From an uncultured Acidimicrobiales bacterium (GTDB lineage Bacteria > Actinomycetota > Acidimicrobiia > Acidimicrobiales > SZUA-35): a stretch of 39,563 nucleotides of DNA. The stretch spans positions 1 through 39,563 of the forward strand of contig CALJSB010000046.1 in the NCBI GenBank assembly GCA_937976305.1, read 5' to 3'. Shown piece by piece: positions 8,018-16,682 of this stretch. Each line of letters opens with the position of its first letter. Positions within the stretch are counted from its first letter, which is position 1. A program made the translations under genes and the position numbers. The notes beneath the pieces were generated by a model. It had not been told where the DNA came from and ran no database searches. It saw only the letters and a list, made by a program, of their open reading frames with translations.

Positions 8018-8794
8018 TCAGCTTGGTTCGATCACCTCATCGAGGAACCAATCGACGAGAGCATGACAATTCGAGATGCTGGCTGCTTCGTGCTTCTGCA
8101 CATCGGCCAGCATCTCTTCGCGTTGTACGCCATTCTCGGTCAGGTAGTCGTCGGGAGCGTGAGCGAGGAAACCACTGACGTGGGCCACATCGACCTCAGG
8201 GTGAAACTGGGTGCCGACGGTGGTGCCGATCCGAAAGAGTTGGACGGCGTTCTCGGTCTTGGCCAGCACGTCGGCACCTGGGGGAGGTGTGAATCGATCG
8301 TGATGCCACTCGAGCCATGGCCCAGCACCGACGGGATTTTCTTGCCCTTCGACGGGCTCGATCTCAAACCACCCGATCTCGGTGACCGGTGCCTTTTCGA
8401 CTGATCCACCGAGAGCATCAGCAAGAAGCTGACCCCCAAAACAAACGCCGAGGATTGGAGTGCCCGCCTCGTGGGCGCTCCGCAAGATCTCGAGTTCGGT
8501 GTGGACCCACGAGTCGATCTCGTCCTTCTCGGTGAGTGAACGCACCGACCCCATCGGGACGATCATGTCGTAGTCACCAACCTCGGGAAATGGGTTGGCG
8601 ACGTTTGGCTGATCGAAGTCCTCGGTAATGACGTGGGTGTCGACCGTCCAGCCCCGCTCGACGAGCCGGTGCTCGATCTGACACGCGGGCCCATCCGGTT
8701 CGTGGGCGAAGACGAGTGCCCGCGGTTTCGTGGCAGCGCCGTCGTTGCCGGCTGAGCCGTTGTTTGCGGCTGGTCGGTCTTGGTCGCTGCTCAT
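8018..8794 (-). CDS. Class I glutamine amidotransferase-like protein (possible gamma-glutamyl-amide hydrolase)
   Basis: 258 residues. The nucleophile elbow is ILGVCFGGQLLADALGG (Cys118), and GTQFHPEVD supplies the His-Glu pair, so hydrolysis of a gamma-glutamyl bond should be possible. It has no synthetase domain and resembles stand-alone GMP-synthase-like amidotransferases. It is the last gene of a four-gene minus-strand operon after decarboxylase, P450 and extradiol dioxygenase; its ATG (8794) overlaps the dioxygenase stop by four bases. In aniline degradation such a protein (TdnT/AtdA2) pairs with a glutamine-synthetase-like ligase, and a ligase of that type is encoded at 16683. The first 23 residues are polar and outside the domain. 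Confidence 0.9.
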   Translation of the reverse strand: MSSDQDRPAANNGSAGNDGAATKPRALVFAHEPDGPACQIEHRLVERGWTVDTHVITEDFDQPNVANPFPEVGDYDMIVPMGSVRSLTEKDEIDSWVHTELEILRSAHEAGTPILGVCFGGQLLADALGGSVEKAPVTEIGWFEIEPVEGQENPVGAGPWLEWHHDRFTPPPGADVLAKTENAVQLFRIGTTVGTQFHPEVDVAHVSGFLAHAPDDYLTENGVQREEMLADVQKHEAASISNCHALVDWFLDEVIEPS

Positions 8795-9663
8795 AGGTCG
8801 AACCATATGTGCGCTTGGCCCGTGCCTGCGACCGCCTCGTACTCACCGAACTGCGTGCCGGTGGCTTCGCACGCAGCTCCGCCCAGGGCCCCGATCATCG
8901 TCAGGTAGTGGCCGAAGCGGCCCTCGGGGCCGTGTTGTTTGAACTCGGGGGTGAACTCAAGAACGCCCGCATGGTCGCCGGCCAGCATCATCGCGATCAT
9001 CTTGCGATCGGCGGCGCAGGCTTCAGGCGTTCTGATGTGAAGGTCGGGGTCGGCCCCTTCGTGATCGCGAAATTCCTTGAGCGGCCAGAATCGATGGCTC
9101 AGGCCACCGCTGGCGAGAACCACCACTCGCCGATCAACCTGAGCAACGGCCTCGGCGAGGAGTTGGCCAAACAGCAAGAAGTCGTCGGCGTCCGCCGTTT
9201 GACAGATGCTTGCCGACACCCAACGCGATGCAGACTCAACTGGGCCCTGCAGAAAAGGCAGGAGGTTGATCGTGGGGTAGTGAATGGGCAGGTGGGGGTC
9301 GTCGATGGCGCCGATCCAGCTGTCGTCTCGATCGTTGGCGGTCGCAGCCCATGCGTCGGCGAGCTGTCGATCACCTCGAATGTCGTAGGGAACCTGCCGC
9401 ATACCTCGTGGTAGTTCCTCAGACGTGTAGAGCCCGCTGCGTTGGTCGTGTGACGCGACGATGTGTTCGGTGGTGGTGTACCAGTGCGTGTCGATCACCA
9501 CGACGGTGTCGGGTGCGAGCGGTGCCAGCTTGTCGGCTCGCAGCTGGTGCAGGCCGGCAAAGAGGGTGGTGTCTTCTCCATCGTTGAGACTGCGGCGAAT
9601 CTCCTCGGAGAGCATCAGAGTCGGGACGTGTGACACCAGCGCGGCGCCGACGATCTCACCCAT
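8791..9663 (-). CDS. Class III extradiol ring-cleavage dioxygenase (LigB/HpcB type)
   Basis: 290 residues. The start (MGEIVGAALVSHVPTLMLSE), the VVVIDTHWYTT segment, LYTSEELPRGMRQVPYDIRGD and LASGGLSHRFWPLKEF are those of type III extradiol enzymes, closest in my reading to 3,4-dihydroxyphenylacetate 2,3-dioxygenase (HpcB/HpaD). The Fe(II)-binding His of SHVPT and the catalytic His of GGLSHR are present. It would open a catechol ring next to the hydroxyl groups. It overlaps the P450 stop by one base and the amidotransferase start by four. Homologues of later steps (HpaE-like, HpaG-like) lie at 21254-23606. Confidence 0.88.
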   Translation of the reverse strand: MGEIVGAALVSHVPTLMLSEEIRRSLNDGEDTTLFAGLHQLRADKLAPLAPDTVVVIDTHWYTTTEHIVASHDQRSGLYTSEELPRGMRQVPYDIRGDRQLADAWAATANDRDDSWIGAIDDPHLPIHYPTINLLPFLQGPVESASRWVSASICQTADADDFLLFGQLLAEAVAQVDRRVVVLASGGLSHRFWPLKEFRDHEGADPDLHIRTPEACAADRKMIAMMLAGDHAGVLEFTPEFKQHGPEGRFGHYLTMIGALGGAACEATGTQFGEYEAVAGTGQAHIWFDL

Positions 9664-10946
9664 CAGACGTGCTCGCTGTCGCGAATGACCCGAACGGGCA
9701 GATGCTTCATGCCGGCGATGAAGTTTGAGCGGAGATACTCGACCTCGCCGTTCGGTTCGAATCGGTCGATCCGTTTCATCAGCTCTTCAAACACCAGTCG
9801 AACCTCCATCCGGGCCAGCCAAGCACCAAGGCACAGGTGTGGACCGTTCCGGCCAAAGGCCATGTGGTCATTCTTGTCTCGGGCCAGATCGAAGCGCCAC
9901 GGGTTGGGAAATGCGTCTGCGTCGTGGTTGGCCGAGTTGAACCAGATCACGACTTTGTCGCCCGCCTTGATGGTTTTTCCTCGCATCTCGACGTCTCGGG
10001 TGGCCGTTCGGCGAAAGTGCATCGTGACGGCACTGGTCCGCAAGATCTCTTCGACCGCCGTTTCGGTCAGTGTCGGGTCGGCCTTCCACGCCTCCCACAG
10101 GGTCGGATGGTTCATCATGGTCCACACGCCGTGCGTCATTGTGTAGCGCGTCGTGTCGTTGCCGGCAGCGACGAGCAGCGTGAAGAAGTTGTTGAACTCG
10201 AGGTCGGTCAGCGGCTCACCGTCTGAAGTCGGTTCGAGCAATTGGCTGATGATGTCGCCACTGGGGCAGGTTCGTCGCTCGGCTGCTTGCTCCTGAGCGA
10301 ACTGAAAGATCTCGATCGCCGCCGGGCTGCGGAACGGCACCATTCGGAACTGCTCGGTGTCGGTGAGATCGACCGGGAAGTCGGTGAACTCCGGATCTGT
10401 GTTACCGAGTAGAGCGTCGCCCCAGCGGACCAGACGATGACCGTCGTCGTCGGAGGTGCCGAGGAGACGTCCGAGCATGCGCATCGGAAGCTGCTCGGCG
10501 ATCGCGGTGACAAAGTCGAACTCGTCGTTGGTGAGGGCTTGGTCGATCACCTCGGCTGCGAGAGCTCGAATGGCGTCTTCAAACCCCTCGACGGTGCGGC
10601 GGGTGAACCCTTTGCTCACGAGACGGCGAAGCCGGGTGTGATCGGGAGGGTCGAACTCCATCATCGTGCGGCGAGCCTCGGTCTGTTCGGCGTCCATCTC
10701 TTCGAGGCGGATGCCTTTGACCGACGTGAAGGTGTCGACGTCGCGGCTCACCGCGAGAGCGTCGTCGTAGCGAAGGATCGACCAGAAACCCGAGCCGTCG
10801 GTTTCGTCGGTCCAGAACACCGGCTCTGTTTGGCGGAGTCGCTCGAAGGTGGCGTGGGGAACACCAGTTGTGTAGGCGTCGTGGCTCGTGATGTCGGCAT
10901 TGTCTGGGCCGAGATCAGGCAGGTAGTTGTCGACGTAGGTACTCAT
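9663..10946 (-). CDS. Cytochrome P450 (actinobacterial CYP125/CYP142-like class)
   Basis: 427 residues. I-helix AAGNDTTRYTMTHG (oxygen activation), K-helix EEILR (ExxR), the FRRTATRDVEMRG segment and heme loop FGRNGPHLCLGA with axial Cys372. Soluble, no membrane anchor. The ATG at 10946 overlaps the stop of the decarboxylase-family gene. The C-terminal end (SNFIAGMKHLPVRV) closely matches that of the second P450 (SNFVNGIEHLPVRV), suggesting common ancestry. It needs a ferredoxin; the only one visible is at 18029 in the partner operon. The substrate is not predictable beyond a probable small aromatic or fatty/steroid-like compound. Confidence 0.95.
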   Translation of the reverse strand: MSTYVDNYLPDLGPDNADITSHDAYTTGVPHATFERLRQTEPVFWTDETDGSGFWSILRYDDALAVSRDVDTFTSVKGIRLEEMDAEQTEARRTMMEFDPPDHTRLRRLVSKGFTRRTVEGFEDAIRALAAEVIDQALTNDEFDFVTAIAEQLPMRMLGRLLGTSDDDGHRLVRWGDALLGNTDPEFTDFPVDLTDTEQFRMVPFRSPAAIEIFQFAQEQAAERRTCPSGDIISQLLEPTSDGEPLTDLEFNNFFTLLVAAGNDTTRYTMTHGVWTMMNHPTLWEAWKADPTLTETAVEEILRTSAVTMHFRRTATRDVEMRGKTIKAGDKVVIWFNSANHDADAFPNPWRFDLARDKNDHMAFGRNGPHLCLGAWLARMEVRLVFEELMKRIDRFEPNGEVEYLRSNFIAGMKHLPVRVIRDSEHV

Positions 10947-11806
10947 GCGTTGTCGCCGGCTTCGTGAGCGGATCCGTGTTCGGTGGAGAGAGGGTTGTCG
11001 GCGGCCCAGAGGGTTGTCCCGCCGTGCATCGAGTTTCCGACTTGGCGGTAGAAGCCGCCGATGATCTCGAGCGGTTCGAGTCGAGTGAGCTCTTCGGTTG
11101 GCGATTCGAAGAGGTCAAGCTCGGCGGTGCCCTCGTAGACCGGACCAAGCTCGACGTCGAACCCTCGCATGGTGACGAGTTCGTCGAGCGAATCTCGACC
11201 GTCCATCTCGATGGCGGGCATCTGCCGGGTGTGGACCATGGGGTGACCGTTGACGAACCCGGCCGAGTCAGTGGTGCCGGTGATGGTGAAGCGAGCGTCG
11301 GCCAGGCGTCGACCGAAGGTGCTGAGGGTGGCCCCGAATCGCCCGCCCGGTTCGAGCCGAGGCCCGGCCCTGCCGATCGTGATCGGGCGGGTCATCCAGA
11401 TCTCACTCATCTTCTTGGGGTAACCCTGGATATGGCCCCGAGCCATGGCGAAGTCTTTGTCGACCCAGATGTAGGCCGCACGGCTGTAGGTGTTGCCCTC
11501 GTACGTGCAGCGGATGACAACGAACACCTCCTTGTACTGCGCCCGCGCCGGGTCGAGCAGCTCATCGAAGTTGTCGCTACAGCTCTGCCAGTCAGCCCAG
11601 ATGATGGCGACCGCTCCCGGATCGTCGTCGGCTAGCTCGAGCGGAGCAGGCAGGAGTTCAGCGACGTTTGCCGGATCGGTTCGAAACTCAACCGTGAGCA
11701 TCTCACCCGAGTAGTGCCAAGGCGGGTCGGGCAGAATCGAACCAGCGCCCGTTGGCGTGCGGGGATACATCAGGCCCCGTAGTTCTGGAGGGTCGAGTTC
11801 CGGCAT
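10943..11806 (-). CDS. Acetoacetate decarboxylase family protein
   Basis: 287 residues. ARGHIQGYPKKMSEI carries the adjacent lysines (the Schiff-base Lys and its neighbour) that define acetoacetate decarboxylase, and EMLTVEFRTDPANVAELLPAPLE is the typical N-terminal part of the family. Members decarboxylate beta-keto acids or catalyse aldol/dehydration steps, so the precise reaction is open. First gene of the minus-strand catabolic operon. The ATG at 11806 is preceded by TAGGAT-N6, a leaderless promoter, with MarR-type operator A immediately upstream. Confidence 0.88.
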   Translation of the reverse strand: MPELDPPELRGLMYPRTPTGAGSILPDPPWHYSGEMLTVEFRTDPANVAELLPAPLELADDDPGAVAIIWADWQSCSDNFDELLDPARAQYKEVFVVIRCTYEGNTYSRAAYIWVDKDFAMARGHIQGYPKKMSEIWMTRPITIGRAGPRLEPGGRFGATLSTFGRRLADARFTITGTTDSAGFVNGHPMVHTRQMPAIEMDGRDSLDELVTMRGFDVELGPVYEGTAELDLFESPTEELTRLEPLEIIGGFYRQVGNSMHGGTTLWAADNPLSTEHGSAHEAGDNA

Positions 11807-11812
11807 GCGGCG

Positions 11813-11837
11813 ATCCTAAACGTTCGGTACCAAACGA
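11813..11837 (-). promoter_or_regulatory. Operator A and leaderless promoter of the decarboxylase-P450-dioxygenase operon
   Basis: On the minus strand TAGGAT (11818-11813) lies six bases before the ATG. Directly abutting it is the near-palindrome AACGTTCGGTACCAAACGA (11819-11837), arms CGTTCGGT/ACCAAACG with one mismatch. A bound repressor would cover the region just upstream of the -10 box. Confidence 0.7.
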
Positions 11838-11850
11838 CTCAAACAGAGTG

Positions 11851-11884
11851 ATCGTTTGTTCCCAAACGACTTGTGCCGTACCCT
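11851..11884 (+). promoter_or_regulatory. Operator B and promoter of the ABC transporter operon
   Basis: ATCGTTTGTTCCCAAACGA (11851-11869) has perfect 7-bp arms TCGTTTG/CAAACGA. It overlaps a -35 box TTGTTC (11856-11861), followed by a 17-bp spacer and TACCCT (11879-11884). Start codon at 11914 with GGGGAGA site. Operators A and B start 32 bp apart, about three helical turns, in the shared divergent region. Confidence 0.72.
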
Positions 11885-11913
11885 CTCGGGAAATCGTACT
11901 CGGGGAGATAAAC

Positions 11914-13197
11914 ATGCGAATCAAACAGCTCTTGGCCCTCCTGTTCGCGTTTGCCCTTGTGGCTGCCGCCTGTGGTGGTGATGACACCTCTGCTGATGAT
12001 TCAGACGGTGGCGACACCGAATCGTCCGAAGGAAGCGACAGTGAAGATGGTGGCGACGGTGACGAAGGTGGTTCATCATCGAGTGGCCCGGCCGTCGACA
12101 TCGATGCTGTGCTTGCGGTCGATCTCGAGAACTGCGAAGCGCCGCCAACCGGAGACCCGATCAGGGTCGGTATGGCCATGGACTTCTCTGACGTTGTCGG
12201 GTTCGTCGACATTCCCGGTTCGCAGCTCGTTCCGCACTTCGCCGACTTGATCAACTGCGCCGGCGGTGTGAATGGTTCACCGGTCGAGGTCCGCGTTCAA
12301 GAGGTCGGCGACGATGCCGCACTTGCGGCCTCCGAGCTCCTCGATTGGGGAGCCCACTTCCTGATCGGCCCACCGTTTGCCGACTTTGCGCTGCCGATCC
12401 TGCAAACGACCGAGGGCAACGTGCCGCTGTTCATCGCAGCGTCGACCGAGCCATCGCTGTCTGACGCCGAGAACAATTCCTACCTCGTGTCGTTTGACGA
12501 TGCTGGCCAGGCATCGGCTGCTGCCGACTACGCCATCTCGCAGGGCATCACTCGAGCCTTTGTCTTCACCGAGGGTGCGGGTGTTCCGTACACGGGCGTC
12601 AACCCCGATGAGTTCATCGCCGCGTTCGAAGCTGGCGGCGGCGAGATCATTGCCGAGCTCAGCTACGTCTGGGCCGCCGACACTGACTTCTCGGCGCAGG
12701 TCGAAGAGCTCAGCGGTCTCCTTGAAGGCAATGAAGCGTTCTTCTCTGCAGCTCTTGGTTTCCAGGTCACGGCGCTGAAGGGTCAGCTCGAGGCTGCTGG
12801 TTTCGACGGCATCACCTACATGGGCACAGACGCACTCGATGCCACTGGCATCCAAGTTGAAGACAACGCCGATGGCGTGATTCACACGCCGCACATCTTC
12901 ATCGAACCAGGCGACCGCAACGACCTGCTGCTCACGAGTTACACCGACACCAACGGCGAGGAGCTCGGCAGCCGAGGCTTCATGGGACTCTACGTCGACT
13001 CGATGCTGCTCGGTCTCCAGGGCATCCAAGACTGCGGCTGCACCGATAGCGAAGCCATCGGAGAAGCGGTGCGAGCCATCGAAGGATTCGACGGGTTCAG
13101 CGGCGAGATCACCTACGCCGGCACCAACGGAACGCCGCCAAAGGCCGTCCCGATCGTGCAGGTCGAGGGCGGAGCAGACGTCCTGCTCTCCAAGTAA
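11914..13197 (+). CDS. ABC transporter substrate-binding lipoprotein (branched-chain amino acid/aromatic type)
   Basis: 427 residues. The ATG at 11914 (GGGGAGA upstream) gives a lipoprotein signal peptide with lipobox VAAAC (Cys20), then an acidic Gly/Ser linker, then a periplasmic-binding domain of the LivK/AmiC class (DPIRVGMAMDFSDVVG; LINCAGGVNGSPVEVRVQE; FLIGPPFADFALPIL). Relatives bind branched-chain amino acids, amides, urea or aromatic acids. It opens an operon with all other importer parts and a downstream glutamine-synthetase-like ligase, so its ligand is probably the amine or acid handled by that pathway. Confidence 0.93.
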   Translation: MRIKQLLALLFAFALVAAACGGDDTSADDSDGGDTESSEGSDSEDGGDGDEGGSSSSGPAVDIDAVLAVDLENCEAPPTGDPIRVGMAMDFSDVVGFVDIPGSQLVPHFADLINCAGGVNGSPVEVRVQEVGDDAALAASELLDWGAHFLIGPPFADFALPILQTTEGNVPLFIAASTEPSLSDAENNSYLVSFDDAGQASAAADYAISQGITRAFVFTEGAGVPYTGVNPDEFIAAFEAGGGEIIAELSYVWAADTDFSAQVEELSGLLEGNEAFFSAALGFQVTALKGQLEAAGFDGITYMGTDALDATGIQVEDNADGVIHTPHIFIEPGDRNDLLLTSYTDTNGEELGSRGFMGLYVDSMLLGLQGIQDCGCTDSEAIGEAVRAIEGFDGFSGEITYAGTNGTPPKAVPIVQVEGGADVLLSK

Positions 13198-13911
13198 GTG
13201 CTGCTTGAGGTTGACAACCTCACGACCCAATACGGCTCGATTGCGGCCCTCCGATCGGTCAGCCTGACGGTTGCCGAAGGTGAACTCATCGGGCTCATTG
13301 GTCCGAATGGGGCTGGAAAAACGACGTTGCTGAACACGGTGGCTGGGTTGCTCGAGCCAGCCACCGGGTCAGTGCGTTTCAAAGGCGAAGACGTCACGGG
13401 GCGCGCTCCCGACGCCATGCTTCGTGCCGGTGTCGCCCTCGTGCCCGAGCATCGGCGGATTTTCGTCGATCTCACCGTTGTCGAGAATTTGCGAATCGGT
13501 GGTGTCACGGTTCCGGCCAAGGAGCGCGAGCCGCTGCTCGACGAAATGGCCGAGCTGTTTCCGGTCCTTCGCGACAAGTGGACAACCCAAGCGGGCTTCC
13601 TGTCCGGCGGTGAAGCACAGCAGCTCGCGATCGCCCGTGCGTTGATGTCTCGGCCGCAGCTGTTGATGATGGACGAGCCGTCGCTTGGGTTGGCGCCGAT
13701 CCTCGTCGACGTGGTGTTCGACCTGATCGTCAAGCTGCGAGATCAAGGTCGCACGCTCGTGGTGGTCGAACAGAATGCGGCTCGGATGCTCGAGGTCGCC
13801 GACCGGGCCTACGTCCTACGCTCGGGCGAGCTCGTGGTCGAAGGGACCGGTGCCGAACTCGGGGCCCGAGACGATTTGTTCAAGACCTTTGTCGCCGGTG
13901 GTGATGCCTGA
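13198..13911 (+). CDS. livF: Branched-chain-type ABC transporter ATP-binding protein LivF
   Basis: 237 residues, GTG start immediately after the TAA of the binding protein. Walker A GPNGAGKTT, signature LSGGEAQQLAIARAL, Walker B LLMMDEPSLGLAP and the switch His region. The short form and the GEAQQLAIARAL signature place it with LivF rather than LivG. It energises uptake together with the ATPase half of the LivM-LivG fusion. Confidence 0.93.
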   Translation: MLLEVDNLTTQYGSIAALRSVSLTVAEGELIGLIGPNGAGKTTLLNTVAGLLEPATGSVRFKGEDVTGRAPDAMLRAGVALVPEHRRIFVDLTVVENLRIGGVTVPAKEREPLLDEMAELFPVLRDKWTTQAGFLSGGEAQQLAIARALMSRPQLLMMDEPSLGLAPILVDVVFDLIVKLRDQGRTLVVVEQNAARMLEVADRAYVLRSGELVVEGTGAELGARDDLFKTFVAGGDA

Positions 13912-14798
13912 TGACCAGCTTGTTGCAGAACCTGATTGATGGGTTGGGCCAGGGCAGCATCTATGCGCTGCTGGCGCTCGGCGTCGCCGTGATCTTCGGT
14001 GTGATGCACCTACTGAACTTCGCTCACGGTGAGCTGATCACTGTGAGCGGCTACGCAGCCGTTGCTGCGTTCGGCTCAAACTTGTCGTGGTGGCTTGTTG
14101 CCCCGTTGATCATCGTGGTGTCGATTGTGACGTCGCTTGTGATCGAGCGGGTTGCGTTCAGTCGAGTGAGGGGAGCGTCAGAGTTCACCCAGCTCCTCAC
14201 GTCGTTCGGCATTCACATCATCGTGTCTGCGGTGCTCATCATGTCTGTTGGAGCGTCGGTCAAGACCTTCGCCGAACCGCCGTGGATCTTCGACCGCATC
14301 GATGTCGGACCCCTCAGCCTCGAGAAGTTCGACCTGCTCGTGATCGCCGTGACCGCCGTGACGCTGGCCGCGACCACGTGGCTGCTGCAGCGCACCACGT
14401 TTGGACTTTCGCTACGAGCTGCGGCCGCTGATTTCGACACCGCCCGCCTCATGGGTGTCGACTCTGATCGGGTGATTCGCGGCGCCTTCGCTCTGTCTGG
14501 CGCCTTGGCTGGCGTTGCCGGCATCTTCTGGCTGATGCGGGCTGGCAATACTGATCCCTCAGCCGGCATCGACCCCATGCTCAAAGGTGTCTTGGCTGCC
14601 CTCATCGGAGGTCTCGGAAGCCTCCGGGGAGCGGTGCTCGGCGGACTCGCGTTGGGGGTTGCTGAGGTGCTGTTGCGTTCTCAGCTGCCCAGCTCGGTCG
14701 CCGTGCTGACCGATGCGGTGGTGTTCGGACTCATTGCCTTCCTGTTCATCTTCCGGCCGCAGGGCCTCATCACCGTGCAGCATGCGGAGCGGGTGTGA
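13911..14798 (+). CDS. livH: Branched-chain-type ABC transporter permease LivH
   Basis: 295 residues, multi-helix membrane protein beginning LLQNLIDGLGQGSIYALLALG, followed by VIFGVMHLLNFAHGEL, the classic LivH motif, and with a late KGVLAALIGGLGSLRGAVLG motif. The start overlaps the LivF stop by one base and its end overlaps the fused permease-ATPase start (GTGA). Residue composition and length are normal. Confidence 0.93.
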   Translation: MTSLLQNLIDGLGQGSIYALLALGVAVIFGVMHLLNFAHGELITVSGYAAVAAFGSNLSWWLVAPLIIVVSIVTSLVIERVAFSRVRGASEFTQLLTSFGIHIIVSAVLIMSVGASVKTFAEPPWIFDRIDVGPLSLEKFDLLVIAVTAVTLAATTWLLQRTTFGLSLRAAAADFDTARLMGVDSDRVIRGAFALSGALAGVAGIFWLMRAGNTDPSAGIDPMLKGVLAALIGGLGSLRGAVLGGLALGVAEVLLRSQLPSSVAVLTDAVVFGLIAFLFIFRPQGLITVQHAERV

Positions 14799-16651
14799 AA
14801 GCCCGGGTCTTTCCGCTCGCCGGCGCGGCCCTGCTGTTCGTCGGCATCGTTGGTGTTGGCCTGCTGTTCGAGACAATCCAGGGCGGATCGGCTGCTGAAC
14901 GCCTTGTCACTGCCATGTTCATCAACGCCATCATCGTGGTCGGCATCCAGATCTACATCGGCAACACCGGGGTGTTCTCGTTTGGCCACATCGGCTTTGC
15001 CGCCATCGCCGGCTACGCATTCGCCCTCTTTGCCATCGACCCCTCAGACAAAGCTGGGCGCATCGCCGACGCACCGTTTGGCTTGGCCGACGTGTCGGCG
15101 TCCGTGCCGGTTGCTGTTCTCATCGCCGTCGTTGTTTCGGTCGTCATCGCCGCAATCGTCGGCATCGGCTTGGCCCGCAGCGGAGCACAGTCGGGCGCCA
15201 TTGCCGCCACGGTCATCACCCTCGCCTTGCTCTTCGTCACTCACGAGGTGGCCAGGAGCTGGAGCGATGTCACCGGAGGCGAGCGAGCAGGCCTGACCTT
15301 TGGTATCGGCGAGACGCTCGATGGGCGAGTTGCTGTGTACGGGGCCCTCTTTGCCTCGCTGGCGATTGCCTTGCTGTTCGCCCGCAGCGGTTCGGGCCGA
15401 TTGGCGAAGGCAGGCCGAGAAGATGCGCTCGCCGCTCGGGCCATGGGTATCGATCCGCGGGTGCAACAGACCATTGCCCTGCTGTTGTCCGTGGCGGTTG
15501 TCGCCGTTGGCGCATCACTTCGTGTCTACGAGGTCGGATCGATTCAGCCTGGCCAGTTCTTCTTCGATTACACGCTGCTCACGTTGGTGATGCTCGTCGT
15601 CGGGGGTCGCAACAGCGTCACTGGTGCCGTGGTGGGTGTCGTGACGATCACGTTCGTGCGCGAGCTCGCCCGGCGTCTTGGCTCCGAGGGCTTCGAAGTG
15701 TTCGGGCTCGGTCTCGACGGCGTGCCGCTCGACTGGGTGTTCCGAGAGGGTCTGCCTCGGGTTGTTCTCGGGCTCGCCATGGTTGGCTTCATGATCTGGC
15801 GCTCAAAGGGCATGCTCGACGACTGGGAGCTCGACGAGTGGCTTCGCCGCCGCTTCACCAGTGACCAAGAGGCCCCGATGCCGGCCGAGGCCCACAGCGG
15901 CACAGCCGCGAGCAATCAGTTGGTGGCTCGCGACGTGATCGTCGACTTCGGTGGCTTCCGGGCCCTCAACGGAGCCGAGATGGCGGCGTCGAGTGGCGAG
16001 GTCGTTGGTCTGATCGGGCCGAATGGCGCCGGAAAGACCACCTTGGTCAACGTGATCACCGGCATGGTGCCGCCCACGAGCGGTGTCGTTGCGCTTGATG
16101 GCCAACAAGGCGAGATCGATCTCACGAGTGCGGCGCCCTACAAGGTGGCCCGAGCCGGTCTGGTCCGCACCTTTCAGAACTTGCGGCTTTTCTCGTCGTT
16201 GACGGTGCTGGAAAACGTTGAAGTCAGCAAGCTCGTGGCCGAGAGCCACCGCCCGAGCGAACGCGACGTCGGTGCCGAAGAACTCGTTGCCGCGGCTGGC
16301 TTGTGGGAGCACCGCGATCGTCGGGCCTCAGAGCTCGACTACGGAAACTCTCGCCGGCTCGAGCTGGCCCGGGCGGCCGCGATGAATCCCGATTTCTTGT
16401 TGCTCGATGAGCCCACAAGCGGCATGAGCGATTCGGAGTCGCTCAACATGGTCGAACACGTTCGAGGCATGGCCGAACTCGTCGGAGCTGGCGTGGTTGT
16501 GATCGACCACGACCTGCAGTTCATCGTCGGCATCTGCGATCGTGTCTACTGCCTCGATCAAGGCTCGGTGATTGCCGAGGGCACACCCGATGAGATCCAA
16601 GCCGACCCAGCGGTACAAGCGGCGTATCTGGGCTCGGCGGCCAATACATGA
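14795..16651 (+). CDS. LivM permease fused to LivG ATP-binding domain
   Basis: 618 residues, GTG start overlapping the LivH stop. Residues 1 to about 345 are a LivM-type permease (GNTGVFSFGHIGFAAIAGYAFAL; LAARAMGIDP; LVVGGRNSVTGAVVGVV). After a linker of about 30 residues a LivG-type ATPase begins (LVARDVIVDFGGFRALNGAE), with Walker A GPNGAGKTTLVN, LivG-specific ARAGLVRTFQNLRLF, signature LDYGNSRRLELARAA and Walker B FLLLDEPTSGM. No stop codon interrupts the joint. Fused LivMG exists in some actinobacteria and proteobacteria; it ensures 1:1 subunit supply. Confidence 0.93.
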   Translation: MKARVFPLAGAALLFVGIVGVGLLFETIQGGSAAERLVTAMFINAIIVVGIQIYIGNTGVFSFGHIGFAAIAGYAFALFAIDPSDKAGRIADAPFGLADVSASVPVAVLIAVVVSVVIAAIVGIGLARSGAQSGAIAATVITLALLFVTHEVARSWSDVTGGERAGLTFGIGETLDGRVAVYGALFASLAIALLFARSGSGRLAKAGREDALAARAMGIDPRVQQTIALLLSVAVVAVGASLRVYEVGSIQPGQFFFDYTLLTLVMLVVGGRNSVTGAVVGVVTITFVRELARRLGSEGFEVFGLGLDGVPLDWVFREGLPRVVLGLAMVGFMIWRSKGMLDDWELDEWLRRRFTSDQEAPMPAEAHSGTAASNQLVARDVIVDFGGFRALNGAEMAASSGEVVGLIGPNGAGKTTLVNVITGMVPPTSGVVALDGQQGEIDLTSAAPYKVARAGLVRTFQNLRLFSSLTVLENVEVSKLVAESHRPSERDVGAEELVAAAGLWEHRDRRASELDYGNSRRLELARAAAMNPDFLLLDEPTSGMSDSESLNMVEHVRGMAELVGAGVVVIDHDLQFIVGICDRVYCLDQGSVIAEGTPDEIQADPAVQAAYLGSAANT

Positions 16652-16682
16652 GATGTTTGCAACACAAGAAAGGTGAAACTCT

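Noticed and set aside
16672..16682. GTGAAACT match before the glutamine-synthetase-like gene
   Set aside because: The second block GCTGCATC is missing and the position is inside the ribosome-binding region; chance match to the lipoprotein promoter element.
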